A stretch of 64,000 bases of DNA from Pseudomonas yangonensis (GCF_009932725.1 NZ_BLJU01000018.1:62001-126000); one strand, 5' to 3'; counted from the stretch's first letter, positions 40,110-54,316 are shown. Program-made: numbers and translations. The notes: a model not told the origin generated them from the letters alone.

Positions 40110-41090
40110 TTACTGCTGGATCTGGGCTTCTACTTCAGCTTCAACACGACGGTTGACAGCGCGGCCGGAATCAGTGGCGTTGTCAGCTACCGGGCGGGTT
40201 TCGCCATAGCCAACAGCATTGACGCGGCTACCGTCTACACCGTACTGGTTGACCAGCACGTTACGTACGGCATTGGCACGACGCTCGGACAGACCCTGGT
40301 TGTAAGCGTCGGAACCGACGGAGTCGGTGTGACCTTCAACGGTGGTAGTGGTCTGCGGGTACTGGTTCATGAAGTCAGCCAGGTTCTTGATGTCACCGTA
40401 GCTTTCTTCTTTCACGCGGTCTTTGTCGAAGTCGAACTTGACGTCCAGCTCGACACGAACGGTTTCCATAGCCGGCTCCGGAGCAGGCTCAGGCATCGGC
40501 TCGGGTGCAGCAGCTACGACCGGAGCCGGAGCAGGCTTGCTGCCGCCACCGAAGTTCAGACCAACACCCACGCCGGCTTGCCATTCGGTGTCGCCCTGGT
40601 CGATGTTGTACAGAGCGTCAACGCCGGCACGGGCGTAGAACATTTCGGTGAAGTAGTACTTGGCACCAGCGCCAGCGATGGCCAGAGTGGAGTGGTTACG
40701 ACCACCGCCGTTGGCGTCGCCGATGCTCTGATGGCCGAAACCGGCAGAGACGTAAGGACGCAGACCAACGCCCGGCTGACCGAAGTGGTAAATGGCCTTC
40801 AGGTCGGTCAGGTTGCCTTTGATGTCCTTGCTGCCACGAGAGCCTTCGCCACGCAGGTCGTGGTACTCGCCATAGGACAGCGCCAGCTCGACGTCGTCGG
40901 TCAGGTAGTAGCCGATGCTGCCACCGAACAGGTTGCCTTCGTCGTGAGCGAAATCACGCTGAGAGTCGGTGAAGTAGCGATTGACGAAGCCCTCCACCTC
41001 GACAGCGCCTTGGCCTTGCGCCAGCGCGCCGAAGGAGGTTGCGGCAACGAGAGAGCCAATGACTACGCCCAAGGTGTTTTTTACTTTCAT
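40110..41090 (-). CDS. oprF: Major outer-membrane porin OprF
   Basis: 326 residues. Signal peptide about 24 residues (S-F-G-A-L-A-Q), an eight-stranded N-terminal beta-barrel to about residue 185, a Pro/Ala-rich linker (P-A-P-A-P-V-V-A-A-A-P-E-P-M-P-E), and an OmpA-type peptidoglycan-binding domain (V-E-L-D-V-K-F-D-F-D-K-D-R, G-H-T-D-S-V-G-S, S-E-R-R-A). No Cys is present, whereas PAO1 OprF carries a Cys-containing Ca-binding-like linker. Directly downstream of sigX, whose sigma factor drives it in P. aeruginosa. Confidence 0.97.
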   Translation of the reverse strand: MKVKNTLGVVIGSLVAATSFGALAQGQGAVEVEGFVNRYFTDSQRDFAHDEGNLFGGSIGYYLTDDVELALSYGEYHDLRGEGSRGSKDIKGNLTDLKAIYHFGQPGVGLRPYVSAGFGHQSIGDANGGGRNHSTLAIAGAGAKYYFTEMFYARAGVDALYNIDQGDTEWQAGVGVGLNFGGGSKPAPAPVVAAAPEPMPEPAPEPAMETVRVELDVKFDFDKDRVKEESYGDIKNLADFMNQYPQTTTTVEGHTDSVGSDAYNQGLSERRANAVRNVLVNQYGVDGSRVNAVGYGETRPVADNATDSGRAVNRRVEAEVEAQIQQ

Positions 41091-41198
41091 CCGTTAAATC
41101 CCCATCTTGGTGGTTAATAAGTCACCGTTAACTTCAGTCGGCAACTTGGCGGCGAGTTTATCAGGTTTCGCCACTCCCTTAGTGGTCGGGAAGCTGAA

Positions 41199-41789
41199 CT
41201 AAGTTTCGGACGTTTCCGAAAATTTATCCCGCAACCGATCCAATGCTCGCTTGTAACGCATCTTCGTTGCGCTCAAGCCCATGTGCATGATGTCGGCAAT
41301 CTCTTGAAACTCAAGTTCTGCGACAAAACGTAGCACCAGAATCTCGCGATCGATCGGGTTGACGTGAACCAACCACCTATCCAGACCGCCTCGCTCCTCG
41401 ACTTTCGGCGTTTTCTCGTCGGAAGCCTCTTCGAGCGGATCCAAACTCAAGGCGTCAATCAATCGACGCTTGCGCCGCTCTTTTCGATACTGAGTAATGC
41501 ATTCGTTATAGGTAATGCTGTAAAGCCAGGTCTTGAACTTGGATTTACCCTCAAAGTTCTTAAGGCCATAAAGAACTTTGAGCATCACCTCCTGACAGAC
41601 ATCGTCAGCGTCCCTTTCGTTCCCCAGATAGCGCGCACAAACGTTAAATAATGTTCGTTGGTAGCGTCGCATCAGCTCTTCATAAGCACGAGTGATGTGA
41701 AACAGCTCGTCGTGGGCGCGCGCCACCAGCTCTTCATCGGTGAGCTCGCGGGGGTCGTAGCGCGTGGGCAGGGTTTGAGCTTTGTTCAA
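41199..41789 (-). CDS. sigX: ECF sigma factor SigX
   Basis: 196 residues. Sigma region 2 (L-F-N-V-C-A-R-Y-L-G-N-E-R-D-A-D-D-V-C-Q-E) and region 4 (L-R-F-V-A-E-L-E-F-Q-E-I-A-D-I-M). Upstream of oprF on the same strand; controls membrane fluidity and envelope homeostasis in P. aeruginosa. The usual anti-sigma factor is absent; CfrX upstream has been proposed to fill such a role. Confidence 0.96.
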   Translation of the reverse strand: MNKAQTLPTRYDPRELTDEELVARAHDELFHITRAYEELMRRYQRTLFNVCARYLGNERDADDVCQEVMLKVLYGLKNFEGKSKFKTWLYSITYNECITQYRKERRKRRLIDALSLDPLEEASDEKTPKVEERGGLDRWLVHVNPIDREILVLRFVAELEFQEIADIMHMGLSATKMRYKRALDRLRDKFSETSET

Positions 41790-41816
41790 AACGAGTCGGG
41801 CCGACGGTCAGGACGA

Positions 41817-41851
41817 AAAGTGCCCGACAGGTCACGCCTGCCGGGCAGCTG
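41817..41851 (-). terminator. Terminator after cmpX
   Basis: On the minus strand TGCCCGGCAGG pairs with CCTGTCGGGCA around CGTGA, followed by CTTTT. It separates cmpX from sigX. Confidence 0.7.
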
Positions 41852-41871
41852 CATAAAATAACAGATTGGCG

Positions 41872-42696
41872 TCAGCGACTGTTCACGCGTTGCTCGAGCA
41901 TCACTCGATTGGCTACCGATACCAGCTCACCGGTATCGGTCAACAGGGTGGTTTTCACTGTGCCGATCTCTTCGATCTGGCCTTCGACCTCACCAACCTG
42001 CACTTGTTGCCCGACCTGGTACAGCTCGCGTACGTAGATGCCGGCCAGAATCTGGCTGGCGATATCACGGCTACCAAGACCCAGCGCCAGCGCCACCGCC
42101 AGACCGACGGAGATCAGCACGATGGCGATGACATTGTTGAGCAGATCGGTCTTGACCTCCAGCTGGCCGATGGCCACAGAAATGCTGATGATGATCACCA
42201 GCCCCTGCGCCACGCGCCCCAGACCATTGGCGTACTCGAGGCCTACGCCTTCGGCAGCGCCGCGTACCAGGCTGCTGACCAGTTGCGCCAGGAGCACGCC
42301 AGCCAGCAGCACCAGGGCAGCACCGAATACCTTCGGCAGATAAAGCGCCAGGACGTCGAGCGTGGCGGAAACCCGTTGCAGCCCCAGCGACTCGGCAGCG
42401 GAAACCAGGAAGATCAGGAGCACGAACCAGTAGACGATCTTGCCAATAAGGGTCGAGACCGAGGCGTGGATGCCGACGCGAGCCAGCAACTTGGTGAGGC
42501 CGGTGCCCATCATCAGGCGATCCAGCCCAACCTTGCCGAGCAGTTTGGACAAAAGCGTATCGAGCAGCTTGGCGACGACGAAGCCGAGCAGCACCAGCAC
42601 CAACGCAACGAACAGGTTGGGAATGAATCCGGCAACCTTGGTCCACAGTGCGGTCATCGCGGAGATCAGGCTTTGGGTCCAGGGATCGAGTTCCAT
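41872..42696 (-). CDS. cmpX: MscS-type mechanosensitive channel CmpX
   Basis: 274 residues from MELDPWTQ. Four to five membrane helices (about 15-35, 60-90, 100-130, 150-175) and an MscS-like beta domain (V-G-E-V-E-G-Q-I-E-E-I-G-T-V-K-T-T-L-L). In P. aeruginosa CmpX alters c-di-GMP and SigX output. One base separates it from cfrX. Confidence 0.93.
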   Translation of the reverse strand: MELDPWTQSLISAMTALWTKVAGFIPNLFVALVLVLLGFVVAKLLDTLLSKLLGKVGLDRLMMGTGLTKLLARVGIHASVSTLIGKIVYWFVLLIFLVSAAESLGLQRVSATLDVLALYLPKVFGAALVLLAGVLLAQLVSSLVRGAAEGVGLEYANGLGRVAQGLVIIISISVAIGQLEVKTDLLNNVIAIVLISVGLAVALALGLGSRDIASQILAGIYVRELYQVGQQVQVGEVEGQIEEIGTVKTTLLTDTGELVSVANRVMLEQRVNSR

Positions 42697-42697
42697 T

Positions 42698-42943
42698 TCA
42701 GTCAGCCTTATCAGCAGAAGCAGAGGATTGGGTACGGCGCGATACCGGCGCCACATGCGCCGAACCGCTGTTCAGGGCGATCATCAGAGCCTGCGCCCAG
42801 TGGCCCATCAGGCTGAACAGATCGCCCGCGCCAACCTGCCGGTTGGCGGTCTTGAGGACCCGGTGCAGACAGGCATCGTCGTCATGGCTGGACGGCGAGG
42901 ACCTGAGCAAATCGCGTAGAGACTCTTCGAATGGATCGTGCAT
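42698..42943 (-). CDS. cfrX: CfrX small cytoplasmic protein
   Basis: 81 residues from MHDPFEES, GAGG five bases upstream. Sits between cmaX and cmpX as in P. aeruginosa, one base from cmpX. Acidic, no membrane helix or catalytic motif; a proposed regulator of SigX activity. Identity rests on position and size more than on motifs. Confidence 0.8.
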   Translation of the reverse strand: MHDPFEESLRDLLRSSPSSHDDDACLHRVLKTANRQVGAGDLFSLMGHWAQALMIALNSGSAHVAPVSRRTQSSASADKAD

Positions 42944-42998
42944 GCGCACCTCACGGGATGTCACGGCTAGACGCAGTAGCCAGCGGATGAGTCACACA

Positions 42999-43985
42999 TC
43001 ACAGCCAACGCCAGCGGCGAAAAAGCAGCAATTGCACCAGCGCCAAAAGCCCGATGAGGCCACTGGCGATGAAGAAACCGATCGGGTTCTCAGCCCCCGG
43101 AATTCCGCCAACATTGATGCCCAGCAGGCCGGTGAGGAAGGTCAACGGCAGGAACATGCCGGTGATCACCGTGAAGCGATACATGATGCGATTCATCCGC
43201 TCGCCCAGACGGCGCCCCTCGGCCTCCAGCACCAGGCCTACACGCTCGCGGATCAGTTCGAGCTCCTCCAGATAGCGCGTCAGTCGGTTGTTCAGCTCGT
43301 TCCAGTAGTCGTCGTCATCATCGACGAACCAAGGCTCTCGGTTACGCGCCAGCTGGGCATAAAGGTCGCGCTGCGGCGCAAGAAAGCGCCGCAGGCCGGC
43401 CGCGCGTCGGCGAACCTGCAGCATCAGGCTGTGATTGGGCAGATAACGCTCGTTGTCGTCGAGGCGGTCTTCCTCCTCGTCGAGCTGCTCGCTCAGCTCC
43501 AGAATCAGGTCGTCGACGCGGCTGGTCAGGTGCCGAGCCAACTCCAGAAGCAGTTCGGACGAGGTTTTCGGTCCGGTGCCAGCCAGAAGATCGGCGATAA
43601 GCGCGTCGGTCGCGAGCAGCGGTCGCAGGCGCAGGGAAATCACCCGCCGGGCATCGGCGAAGATGCGCACCGAGACCATGTCTTCCGGTTCGGCGCCGGG
43701 ATTGCGATTGACCCCGCGCAGGAAGATCAGCAACTCGTTGTTCGGCAAAGGCAACAGACGCGGCCGGGTGTTTTCCTCCAGCAGCAGCCCGCAGGCGAAC
43801 TCATCCAGGCCACTGTTTTCAAGCAGCCAGCGGCGTGCCTGCTCCTGGCTACGATCCCAGTGCAACCAAAGGCTCTCATGCTCGCCCAGCTGCAGGCTAT
43901 CCAGCTCCTCGCGGCTGATACTACGCGCACCGCCGCGACCATCGAGTACGAAGGCGTGCAACAGTGCCGATTCCTGATCCTGCAT
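42999..43985 (-). CDS. cmaX: CorA/ZntB-type ion transporter CmaX
   Basis: 328 residues. Large cytoplasmic N-terminal domain, long coiled helix, two C-terminal membrane helices. The loop G-I-N replaces the G-M-N of CorA (L-L-G-I-N-V-G-G), as in ZntB-like proteins, so zinc or another cation is as possible as magnesium. Linked to the sigX cluster. Confidence 0.92.
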   Translation of the reverse strand: MQDQESALLHAFVLDGRGGARSISREELDSLQLGEHESLWLHWDRSQEQARRWLLENSGLDEFACGLLLEENTRPRLLPLPNNELLIFLRGVNRNPGAEPEDMVSVRIFADARRVISLRLRPLLATDALIADLLAGTGPKTSSELLLELARHLTSRVDDLILELSEQLDEEEDRLDDNERYLPNHSLMLQVRRRAAGLRRFLAPQRDLYAQLARNREPWFVDDDDDYWNELNNRLTRYLEELELIRERVGLVLEAEGRRLGERMNRIMYRFTVITGMFLPLTFLTGLLGINVGGIPGAENPIGFFIASGLIGLLALVQLLLFRRWRWL

Positions 43986-43989
43986 CAGC

Positions 43990-44478
43990 TTATTCCGGCA
44001 TGTTCAGAGCTTGCGGGGACACGATCACGCCGTTGTTGTCGGCATACAGGTACTCGCCCGGTTTGAAGGTCACGCCGCCAAAGGTAACCGGCACATTCAG
44101 GTCACCGATACCGCGCTTGTCGGTCTTCATCGGGTGGCTGGCCAGCGCCTGCACGCCCAGGTCAGTCTGCGCGATCACGTCGACGTCACGAATGCAGCCG
44201 TACACCACGATGCCTTCCCAGCCATTCCTGGCGGCTTTCTCGGCCAGCATGTCGCCCAGCAGCGCACGACGCAGCGAACCGCCGCCATCGACGACCAGCA
44301 CCTTGCCCTGGCCGGGCAGATCGACCTGCTCCTTGACCAGCGAGTTGTCTTCATGGCACTTGATGGTGACGATCTGCCCGCCGAAGGAGTCGCGGCCACC
44401 ATAGTTGGCGAACATCGGCTCGACGACCTGGACCAGCTCTGGATAGGCATCGCACAGATCAGGGGTGATGTAATGCAT
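43990..44478 (-). CDS. RraA-like protein
   Basis: 162 residues, the size of RraA. Has V-V-D-G-G-G-S-L-R-R-A-L-L-G-D-M-L-A-E-K-A and G-C-I-R-D-V-D, the conserved core of RraA and of HMG/CHA aldolases. RraA inhibits RNase E in E. coli; many pseudomonad copies may be aldolases. Four bases before cmaX on the same strand, so probably its leading cistron. Confidence 0.9.
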   Translation of the reverse strand: MHYITPDLCDAYPELVQVVEPMFANYGGRDSFGGQIVTIKCHEDNSLVKEQVDLPGQGKVLVVDGGGSLRRALLGDMLAEKAARNGWEGIVVYGCIRDVDVIAQTDLGVQALASHPMKTDKRGIGDLNVPVTFGGVTFKPGEYLYADNNGVIVSPQALNMPE

Positions 44479-44598
44479 GACGGAACTCCTTTCGACAATG
44501 GATGAACGGCAAGCAAGCGACAGCCCCGGAAATGACCATCGACGCACGAGGCGTCACATATTACCGGTAAGCACCCGCCGAAGAAACGTTACGACAGC

Positions 44599-45588
44599 TC
44601 AGACACCCGCGACAGAGACTTGCTCGGCACATTCACTTGGCAGCTGCAGATGCTGCAGCCACTGCTCGACCAGCGGCCAGACTTCGCGCTGCGCTTCCTT
44701 GCTGACCAGCATTTCGATATGCCCGAAGTCGCTGCTAAAGCCCTTGTCCTTGCCCAGCAGCAGAAAATGCCTCGGCGCAGCGCTGCATTGCTCCAGAAGT
44801 TTGCGGCAGGCCCAGGCCGGATCCTGATGATCGGCTGCAGCCGCCACGGCCAGCACCGGTACGTGGACCTGAGCGAGCCCCGCCCACCAGTCCTGCTCAC
44901 CATCACCGAAACGCCCGAACAACCTGAGCCAGCGCAGGGTTTCCAGCGCCAGACCGATCGGCTCATCTTCAGGCCCGCGCTTCAGGCGCCGCCCGGAAAG
45001 ATAGGGAAAGGCACGCAGCAGCAGGCGTGCGCCCCACTCCACCGGCGGCACCTTGAGCGGCCAGTAGATACGGCTGATCTGACTGCCGAACAATGCTGCC
45101 GAGCGAACGCGCGCTTGTCCGAGGGAACCACCACCCAGCGCTGCAGCCAGAATCACCCCGCCCAGGGAGTGACCGATCCAGTGAGCAGGCTGCCCGGTCT
45201 GTTCGAAGATGAAAGCCGCGATGGCAGGCAGGTCGTAGCGCACGTACTGGGCGACGTTATTGTCGCGATAGCCTTCGTTGCGTGGCGACAGGCCGTGGCC
45301 ACGCATTTCGGCGATCCACACGTCAAACCCGGCACGCGCCAGGTAAGCGCCCAGGCCGATGCCTTTCGGCGAATACCAGAAACGTCGGTTGGAAAAACTG
45401 CCATGCAGCAACACCACGGGCACACCGCGCGCGGCTTCGGCACCTCCCAACCCCACACGTGTCAGCGCCAGCTCGACGCTGGAGTCCGGGCTGTTGTTGG
45501 GTTTGAGGAGATAGACGTCTTCGCTGAGGTCACGGCGTAGTTCGGCGCTGATCAGAGCAACGGGGAAAAGCTCACTACTGCTTTGCAT
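44599..45588 (-). CDS. Alpha/beta hydrolase
   Basis: 329 residues. Nucleophile elbow G-H-S-L-G-G, an early L-L-H-G-S-F-S-N-R-R-F-W, and a later catalytic H region (D-F-G-H-I-E-M-L). Esterase or lipase type; no signal peptide. The ATG at 45588 is preferred over a TTG at 45621. Stands alone between rraA and ppsA. Confidence 0.85.
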   Translation of the reverse strand: MQSSSELFPVALISAELRRDLSEDVYLLKPNNSPDSSVELALTRVGLGGAEAARGVPVVLLHGSFSNRRFWYSPKGIGLGAYLARAGFDVWIAEMRGHGLSPRNEGYRDNNVAQYVRYDLPAIAAFIFEQTGQPAHWIGHSLGGVILAAALGGGSLGQARVRSAALFGSQISRIYWPLKVPPVEWGARLLLRAFPYLSGRRLKRGPEDEPIGLALETLRWLRLFGRFGDGEQDWWAGLAQVHVPVLAVAAAADHQDPAWACRKLLEQCSAAPRHFLLLGKDKGFSSDFGHIEMLVSKEAQREVWPLVEQWLQHLQLPSECAEQVSVAGV

Positions 45589-45689
45589 GGATCGGAGAAC
45601 CGCAATGGCGCTGTGCCACAAAGAGAAACGAAGCCCATAAAAAGCCGCCGGAGCGACGTTCGAATCGCTGGCGACGGCTCGGGAGTGAC

Positions 45690-45721
45690 CAGCAAAAAAG
45701 GGCGGGTTCGACCCGCCCTTC
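45690..45721 (-). terminator. Terminator of ppsA
   Basis: Minus strand AAGGGCGGG pairs with CCCGCCCTT around TCGA, followed by TTTT. Confidence 0.85.
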
Positions 45722-45741
45722 TGCTGGTTCGGCGACTGGTA

Positions 45742-48114
<2,373 letters not shown>

Positions 48115-48295
48115 GGTGATCTCTCCACTAACAGTGTTGGAAAAGCTTAGTGGGCTGCGCAATGTCGAGCGACCGAAGTCGCGCGATTGTGGCCTTGCCC
48201 TTGAATAAGTAACAATGCCTAAACCCCGTGGGGCCGGCTAAAAACGCGGCCTATCATAGCCAAGAATCGATCTCAGCTTAAGGCCTTTGGCGCAA

Positions 48296-49114
48296 ATGAA
48301 ACGAACCGCTTTCTTCATCTCCGATGGCACCGGCATCACGGCCGAAACCCTGGGTCAGAGCTTGCTCGCGCAGTTCGAGAATATTCAATTCACGAAACTT
48401 ACGCGTCCTTATATCGACAGTGTCGATAAAGCGCGCGCCATGGTACAACAAATCGATGCTGCCGCCGAAAGGGACGGCGTACGTCCGATCATCTTCGACA
48501 CCATCGTCAATCGCGATATTCGTGCGATCCTCGATACCGCAAATGGTTTCATGATCGATATCTTCTCCACCTTTCTCTCACCTCTGGAGCAGGAACTGAG
48601 TTCGCACTCCTCCTACTCCGTCGGCAAGTCGCACTCCATTGGCCAGAATTCCAACTATATGGAGCGTATCGAGGCGGTGAACTTCGCCCTGGATAACGAC
48701 GACGGTGCGCGTACCCACTATTACGACAAGGCCGATCTGATTCTGGTCGGTGTTTCGCGCTGCGGCAAAACGCCCACCTGCCTGTACATGGCCATGCAGT
48801 ACGGCATTCGCGCTGCCAATTACCCGCTGACCGAAGACGACATGGAGCGCCTGCAGCTGCCCGATTCGCTGAAAAAGTACCGCGAAAAACTGTTCGGCCT
48901 GACCATCGATCCGGATCGCCTCACCGCCATCCGCCACGAGCGCAAACCCAACAGCCGCTATGCCAGCTACGCCCAGTGCGAGTTCGAAGTGCGCGAAGTG
49001 GAGAGTCTGTTCCGTCGTGAAAACATCGCTTTCATCAACTCCACGCATTTCTCGGTGGAGGAGATCTCTGCCAAGATCCTGGTGGAAAAAGGCGTTGAAA
49101 GGCGCCTCAAGTAA
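48296..49114 (+). CDS. ppsR: PEP synthase regulatory kinase/pyrophosphorylase
   Basis: 272 residues from MKRTAFFISDG; GTP/ADP-dependent bifunctional enzyme that inactivates PpsA by phosphorylation and restores it. A nucleotide-binding G-V-S-R-C-G-K-T-P-T is near residue 160, with P-L-T-E-D-D further on. Divergent from ppsA across 181 bases, a conserved arrangement. An in-frame TTG lies three codons earlier. Confidence 0.94.
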   Translation: MKRTAFFISDGTGITAETLGQSLLAQFENIQFTKLTRPYIDSVDKARAMVQQIDAAAERDGVRPIIFDTIVNRDIRAILDTANGFMIDIFSTFLSPLEQELSSHSSYSVGKSHSIGQNSNYMERIEAVNFALDNDDGARTHYYDKADLILVGVSRCGKTPTCLYMAMQYGIRAANYPLTEDDMERLQLPDSLKKYREKLFGLTIDPDRLTAIRHERKPNSRYASYAQCEFEVREVESLFRRENIAFINSTHFSVEEISAKILVEKGVERRLK

Positions 49115-49138
49115 CTGCCGCAAGCACCTGTTTAAAAA

Positions 49139-49168
49139 GGAAAAAGGCTCGAAACTTCGAGCCTTTTC
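49139..49168. terminator. Bidirectional terminator
   Basis: AAGGCTCGAA pairs with TTCGAGCCTT around AC, with A- and T-runs on either side, between ppsR and prpF (convergent). Confidence 0.85.
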
Positions 49169-49180
49169 TCATTTCGGAAC

Positions 49181-50368
49181 CTAGAAACTTTCAGCGGGCA
49201 CCCGCACCCAGCCTTCCATCAGGATGCGTGCGCTGCGACTCATCACCGCCTTGGTCACCGTCCACTGGCCGTCGACCTGCCTGGCCTGGGCGCCGACACG
49301 CAGGGTGCCGGACGGATGACCGAAACGCACCGCCTCGCGCTCGCCGCCACCAGCGGCCAGGTTGACCAGCGTGCCCGGAATCGCCGCCGCAGTACCGATG
49401 GCCACCGCGCAGGTGCCCATCATCGCGTGGTGCAGCTTGCCCATGGACAGCGCACGCACCAGCAGATCGACCTCGCCGGCTTTCACGTCCTTGCCGCTGG
49501 ACGTGCGGTAGTCCTTGGCCGGGCTGACGAAGGCGATCTTCGGGGTGTGCTGACGTGTCGCAGCCTCCTCGGCCGTTTTGATCAGCCCCATGCGCAGTGC
49601 ACCGGCGATGCGGATCTGCTCGAAACGCGCCAGTTGCGCCGGGTCGCCGTTGATGGCCTCACGCAGCTCGGTGCCCTGATAACCGATGTCTTGGGCATTG
49701 ACGAAGATAGTCGGAATACCGGCGGTGATCATGGTCGCCTTGAAGGTACCGATGCCCGGCACTTGGAGGTCATCGACCAGGTTACCGGTGGGGAACATCG
49801 AGCCGCCCTCCTCGCCGTCGTCGGACGGGTCGAGGAACTCCAGCACGGTCTCCGCCGCCGGGAAGGTCACGCCGTCCAGCTCGAAGTCACCGGTTTCCTG
49901 CACCTGGGCATCAGTGACCGGCACATGAGCGATGATGGTTTTCTGGATATTGGCCTGCCAGATGCGCACCACGCAGGTGCCGTTCTCGGGAATCCGCGCG
50001 GGATCGACCAGGCCGGCATGGATGGCGAAGGCGCCAGCCGCCGTGGACAGGTTGCCGCAGTTGCCGCTCCAGTCGACGAAAGCCTTGTCGATGGACACCT
50101 GGCCGTAGAGGTAATCGACGTCGTGCTCGGGCTGGCTGCTTTTCGACAGGATCACGCATTTGGAGGTGCTCGAGGTGGCGCCGCCCATGCCGTCGATATG
50201 CGCGGCGTACGGATCGGGGCTGCCGATTACGCGCATGAAGAGTTTGTCGCGGGCCTGGCCCGGCACCTGACAGCGCTCGGGCAGATCCTGGAGGCGGAAG
50301 AACACGCCTTTACTGGTGCCGCCACGCATATAGGTGGCGGGGATTTTTACTTGCGGCAGATAAGCCAT
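49181..50368 (-). CDS. prpF: 2-methylaconitate isomerase
   Basis: 395 residues of the PrpF/diaminopimelate-epimerase-like fold: Y-M-R-G-G-T-S-K-G-V-F-F near the start, then G-N-C-G-N-L-S and G-T-C-A-V. It works with AcnD to isomerise 2-methylaconitate in the methylcitrate cycle. Last gene of the operon, separated from acnD by a repeat-rich gap of 167 bases. Confidence 0.94.
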   Translation of the reverse strand: MAYLPQVKIPATYMRGGTSKGVFFRLQDLPERCQVPGQARDKLFMRVIGSPDPYAAHIDGMGGATSSTSKCVILSKSSQPEHDVDYLYGQVSIDKAFVDWSGNCGNLSTAAGAFAIHAGLVDPARIPENGTCVVRIWQANIQKTIIAHVPVTDAQVQETGDFELDGVTFPAAETVLEFLDPSDDGEEGGSMFPTGNLVDDLQVPGIGTFKATMITAGIPTIFVNAQDIGYQGTELREAINGDPAQLARFEQIRIAGALRMGLIKTAEEAATRQHTPKIAFVSPAKDYRTSSGKDVKAGEVDLLVRALSMGKLHHAMMGTCAVAIGTAAAIPGTLVNLAAGGGEREAVRFGHPSGTLRVGAQARQVDGQWTVTKAVMSRSARILMEGWVRVPAESF

Positions 50369-50401
50369 AGCTGCAGTCCTGATAGGGAATGATGGTGCTC
50401 C

Positions 50402-50421
50402 CCGGATTTCATCCGGGCTAC
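50402..50421 (-). repeat. CCGGAT...ATCCGG repeat, copy 1
   Basis: CCGGATTTCATCCGGGCTAC; same as 54386-54405 but for one base. A short inverted core followed by GGCTAC. Confidence 0.65.
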
Positions 50422-50430
50422 CGGCTTTTC

Positions 50431-50499
50431 GTAGGAGCGAGCTCTGCTCGCGAACGAAGCTTCGTTGCGCGGCGATTCGCGAGCAGAGCTCGCTCCCAC
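50431..50499. repeat. REP doublet (REPIN-like)
   Basis: GTAGGAGCGAGCTCTGCTCG at 50431 and its inverse CGAGCAGAGCTCGCTCCCAC at 50480 face each other across a short spacer holding AACGAAGCTTCGTT. A typical pseudomonad REP pair, able to fold into a large hairpin between prpF and acnD. Confidence 0.8.
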
Positions 50500-50535
50500 A
50501 GAGTGCACCTGCCCGCTCGCGGGCAGGTCGTTACA

Positions 50536-53157
<2,622 letters not shown>

Positions 53158-53158
53158 C

Positions 53159-54316
53159 TTATTTACGGTCCTTGAGCGGCACGAACTTCAGGTCTTCTGG
53201 GCCTGTGTAGTTGGCGCTCGGGCGGATGATCTTGCCGTCGATACGTTGCTCGATGACGTGGGCGGACCAGCCGGCGGTGCGGGCGATGACGAACAGCGGG
53301 GTGAACATGGCGGTGGGCACACCCATCATGTGGTAGCTCACGGCGCTGAACCAGTCGAGGTTGGGGAACATCTTCTTGATCTCCCACATCACGCTTTCCA
53401 GACGCTCGGCGATGTCATACATCTTGGTGTTGCCCTGCTCTAGGGACAGCTCGCGGGCCACTTCCTTGATCACCTTGTTGCGTGGATCGCTGACGGTGTA
53501 GACCGGGTGACCGAAGCCGATCACCACTTCCTTGCGCCCTACCCGCTCGCGGATGTCGGCCTCGGCTTCGTCCGGGCTGTCGTAGCGCTTCTGCACCTCG
53601 AAGGCCACCTCGTTGGCGCCGCCGTGCTTGGGCCCGCGCAGCGCGCCGATGGCGCCGGCGATGCAGCTGAACAGGTCGGAGCCGGTGCCGGCGATCACCC
53701 GCGAAGTGAAGGTGGAGGCGTTGAACTCGTGCTCGGCATACAGGTTGAGCGAGGTGTGCATGGCGCGCACCCAGGACTCGCGCGGCTTCTCGCCGTGCAG
53801 CAGGTGCAGGAAATGTCCGCCGATGGAGTCGTCGTCAGTTTCCACGTCGATGCGCTTGCCGTTGTGGCTGTAGTGATACCAGTACAACAGCGCCGACCCC
53901 AGAGAGGCCATCAGCTTGTCGGCAATGTCGCGGGCGCCGGGGTGGTTATGGTCGTCCTTCTCCGGGGCCAGACAGCCGAGTACGGACACGGCGGTGCGCA
54001 TCACGTCCATCGGGTGCGCCGAGGGCGGCAGTTGTTCCAGCGCGGCCTTGACCCCGGCCGGCAGGCCGCGCAGGGCCTTGAGCTTGGCCCTGTAGCCGGC
54101 CAGTTCGGCGACGTTGGGCAGTTTGCCGTGCACCAGCAGGTGGGCGATTTCCTCGAACTCGCAGCGATTGGCAAAATCGAGCACGTCATAGCCGCGGTAG
54201 TGCAGGTCGTTACCGGTGCGGCCAACGGTGCACAGCGCGGTGTTGCCGGCGGCGGTGCCGCTCAGGGCGACGGATTTCTTCGGCTTGAAGCCTGGAGTGG
54301 TTTCAGTCGAGCTCAT
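53159..54316 (-). CDS. prpC: 2-methylcitrate synthase
   Basis: 385 residues from MSSTETTPG, AAGGAG six bases upstream. Citrate-synthase fold with Y-R-G-Y-D-V near the start, G-F-G-H-P-V-Y and R-T-A-G-W-S-A-H-V-I-E-Q near the end. Joins propionyl-CoA and oxaloacetate. Middle of the prp operon. Confidence 0.95.
   Translation of the reverse strand: MSSTETTPGFKPKKSVALSGTAAGNTALCTVGRTGNDLHYRGYDVLDFANRCEFEEIAHLLVHGKLPNVAELAGYRAKLKALRGLPAGVKAALEQLPPSAHPMDVMRTAVSVLGCLAPEKDDHNHPGARDIADKLMASLGSALLYWYHYSHNGKRIDVETDDDSIGGHFLHLLHGEKPRESWVRAMHTSLNLYAEHEFNASTFTSRVIAGTGSDLFSCIAGAIGALRGPKHGGANEVAFEVQKRYDSPDEAEADIRERVGRKEVVIGFGHPVYTVSDPRNKVIKEVARELSLEQGNTKMYDIAERLESVMWEIKKMFPNLDWFSAVSYHMMGVPTAMFTPLFVIARTAGWSAHVIEQRIDGKIIRPSANYTGPEDLKFVPLKDRK

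Noticed and set aside
50431..50499. Possible CRISPR or IS end
   Set aside because: Only one inverted pair; no spacers, transposase or target duplication. It is a REP doublet.
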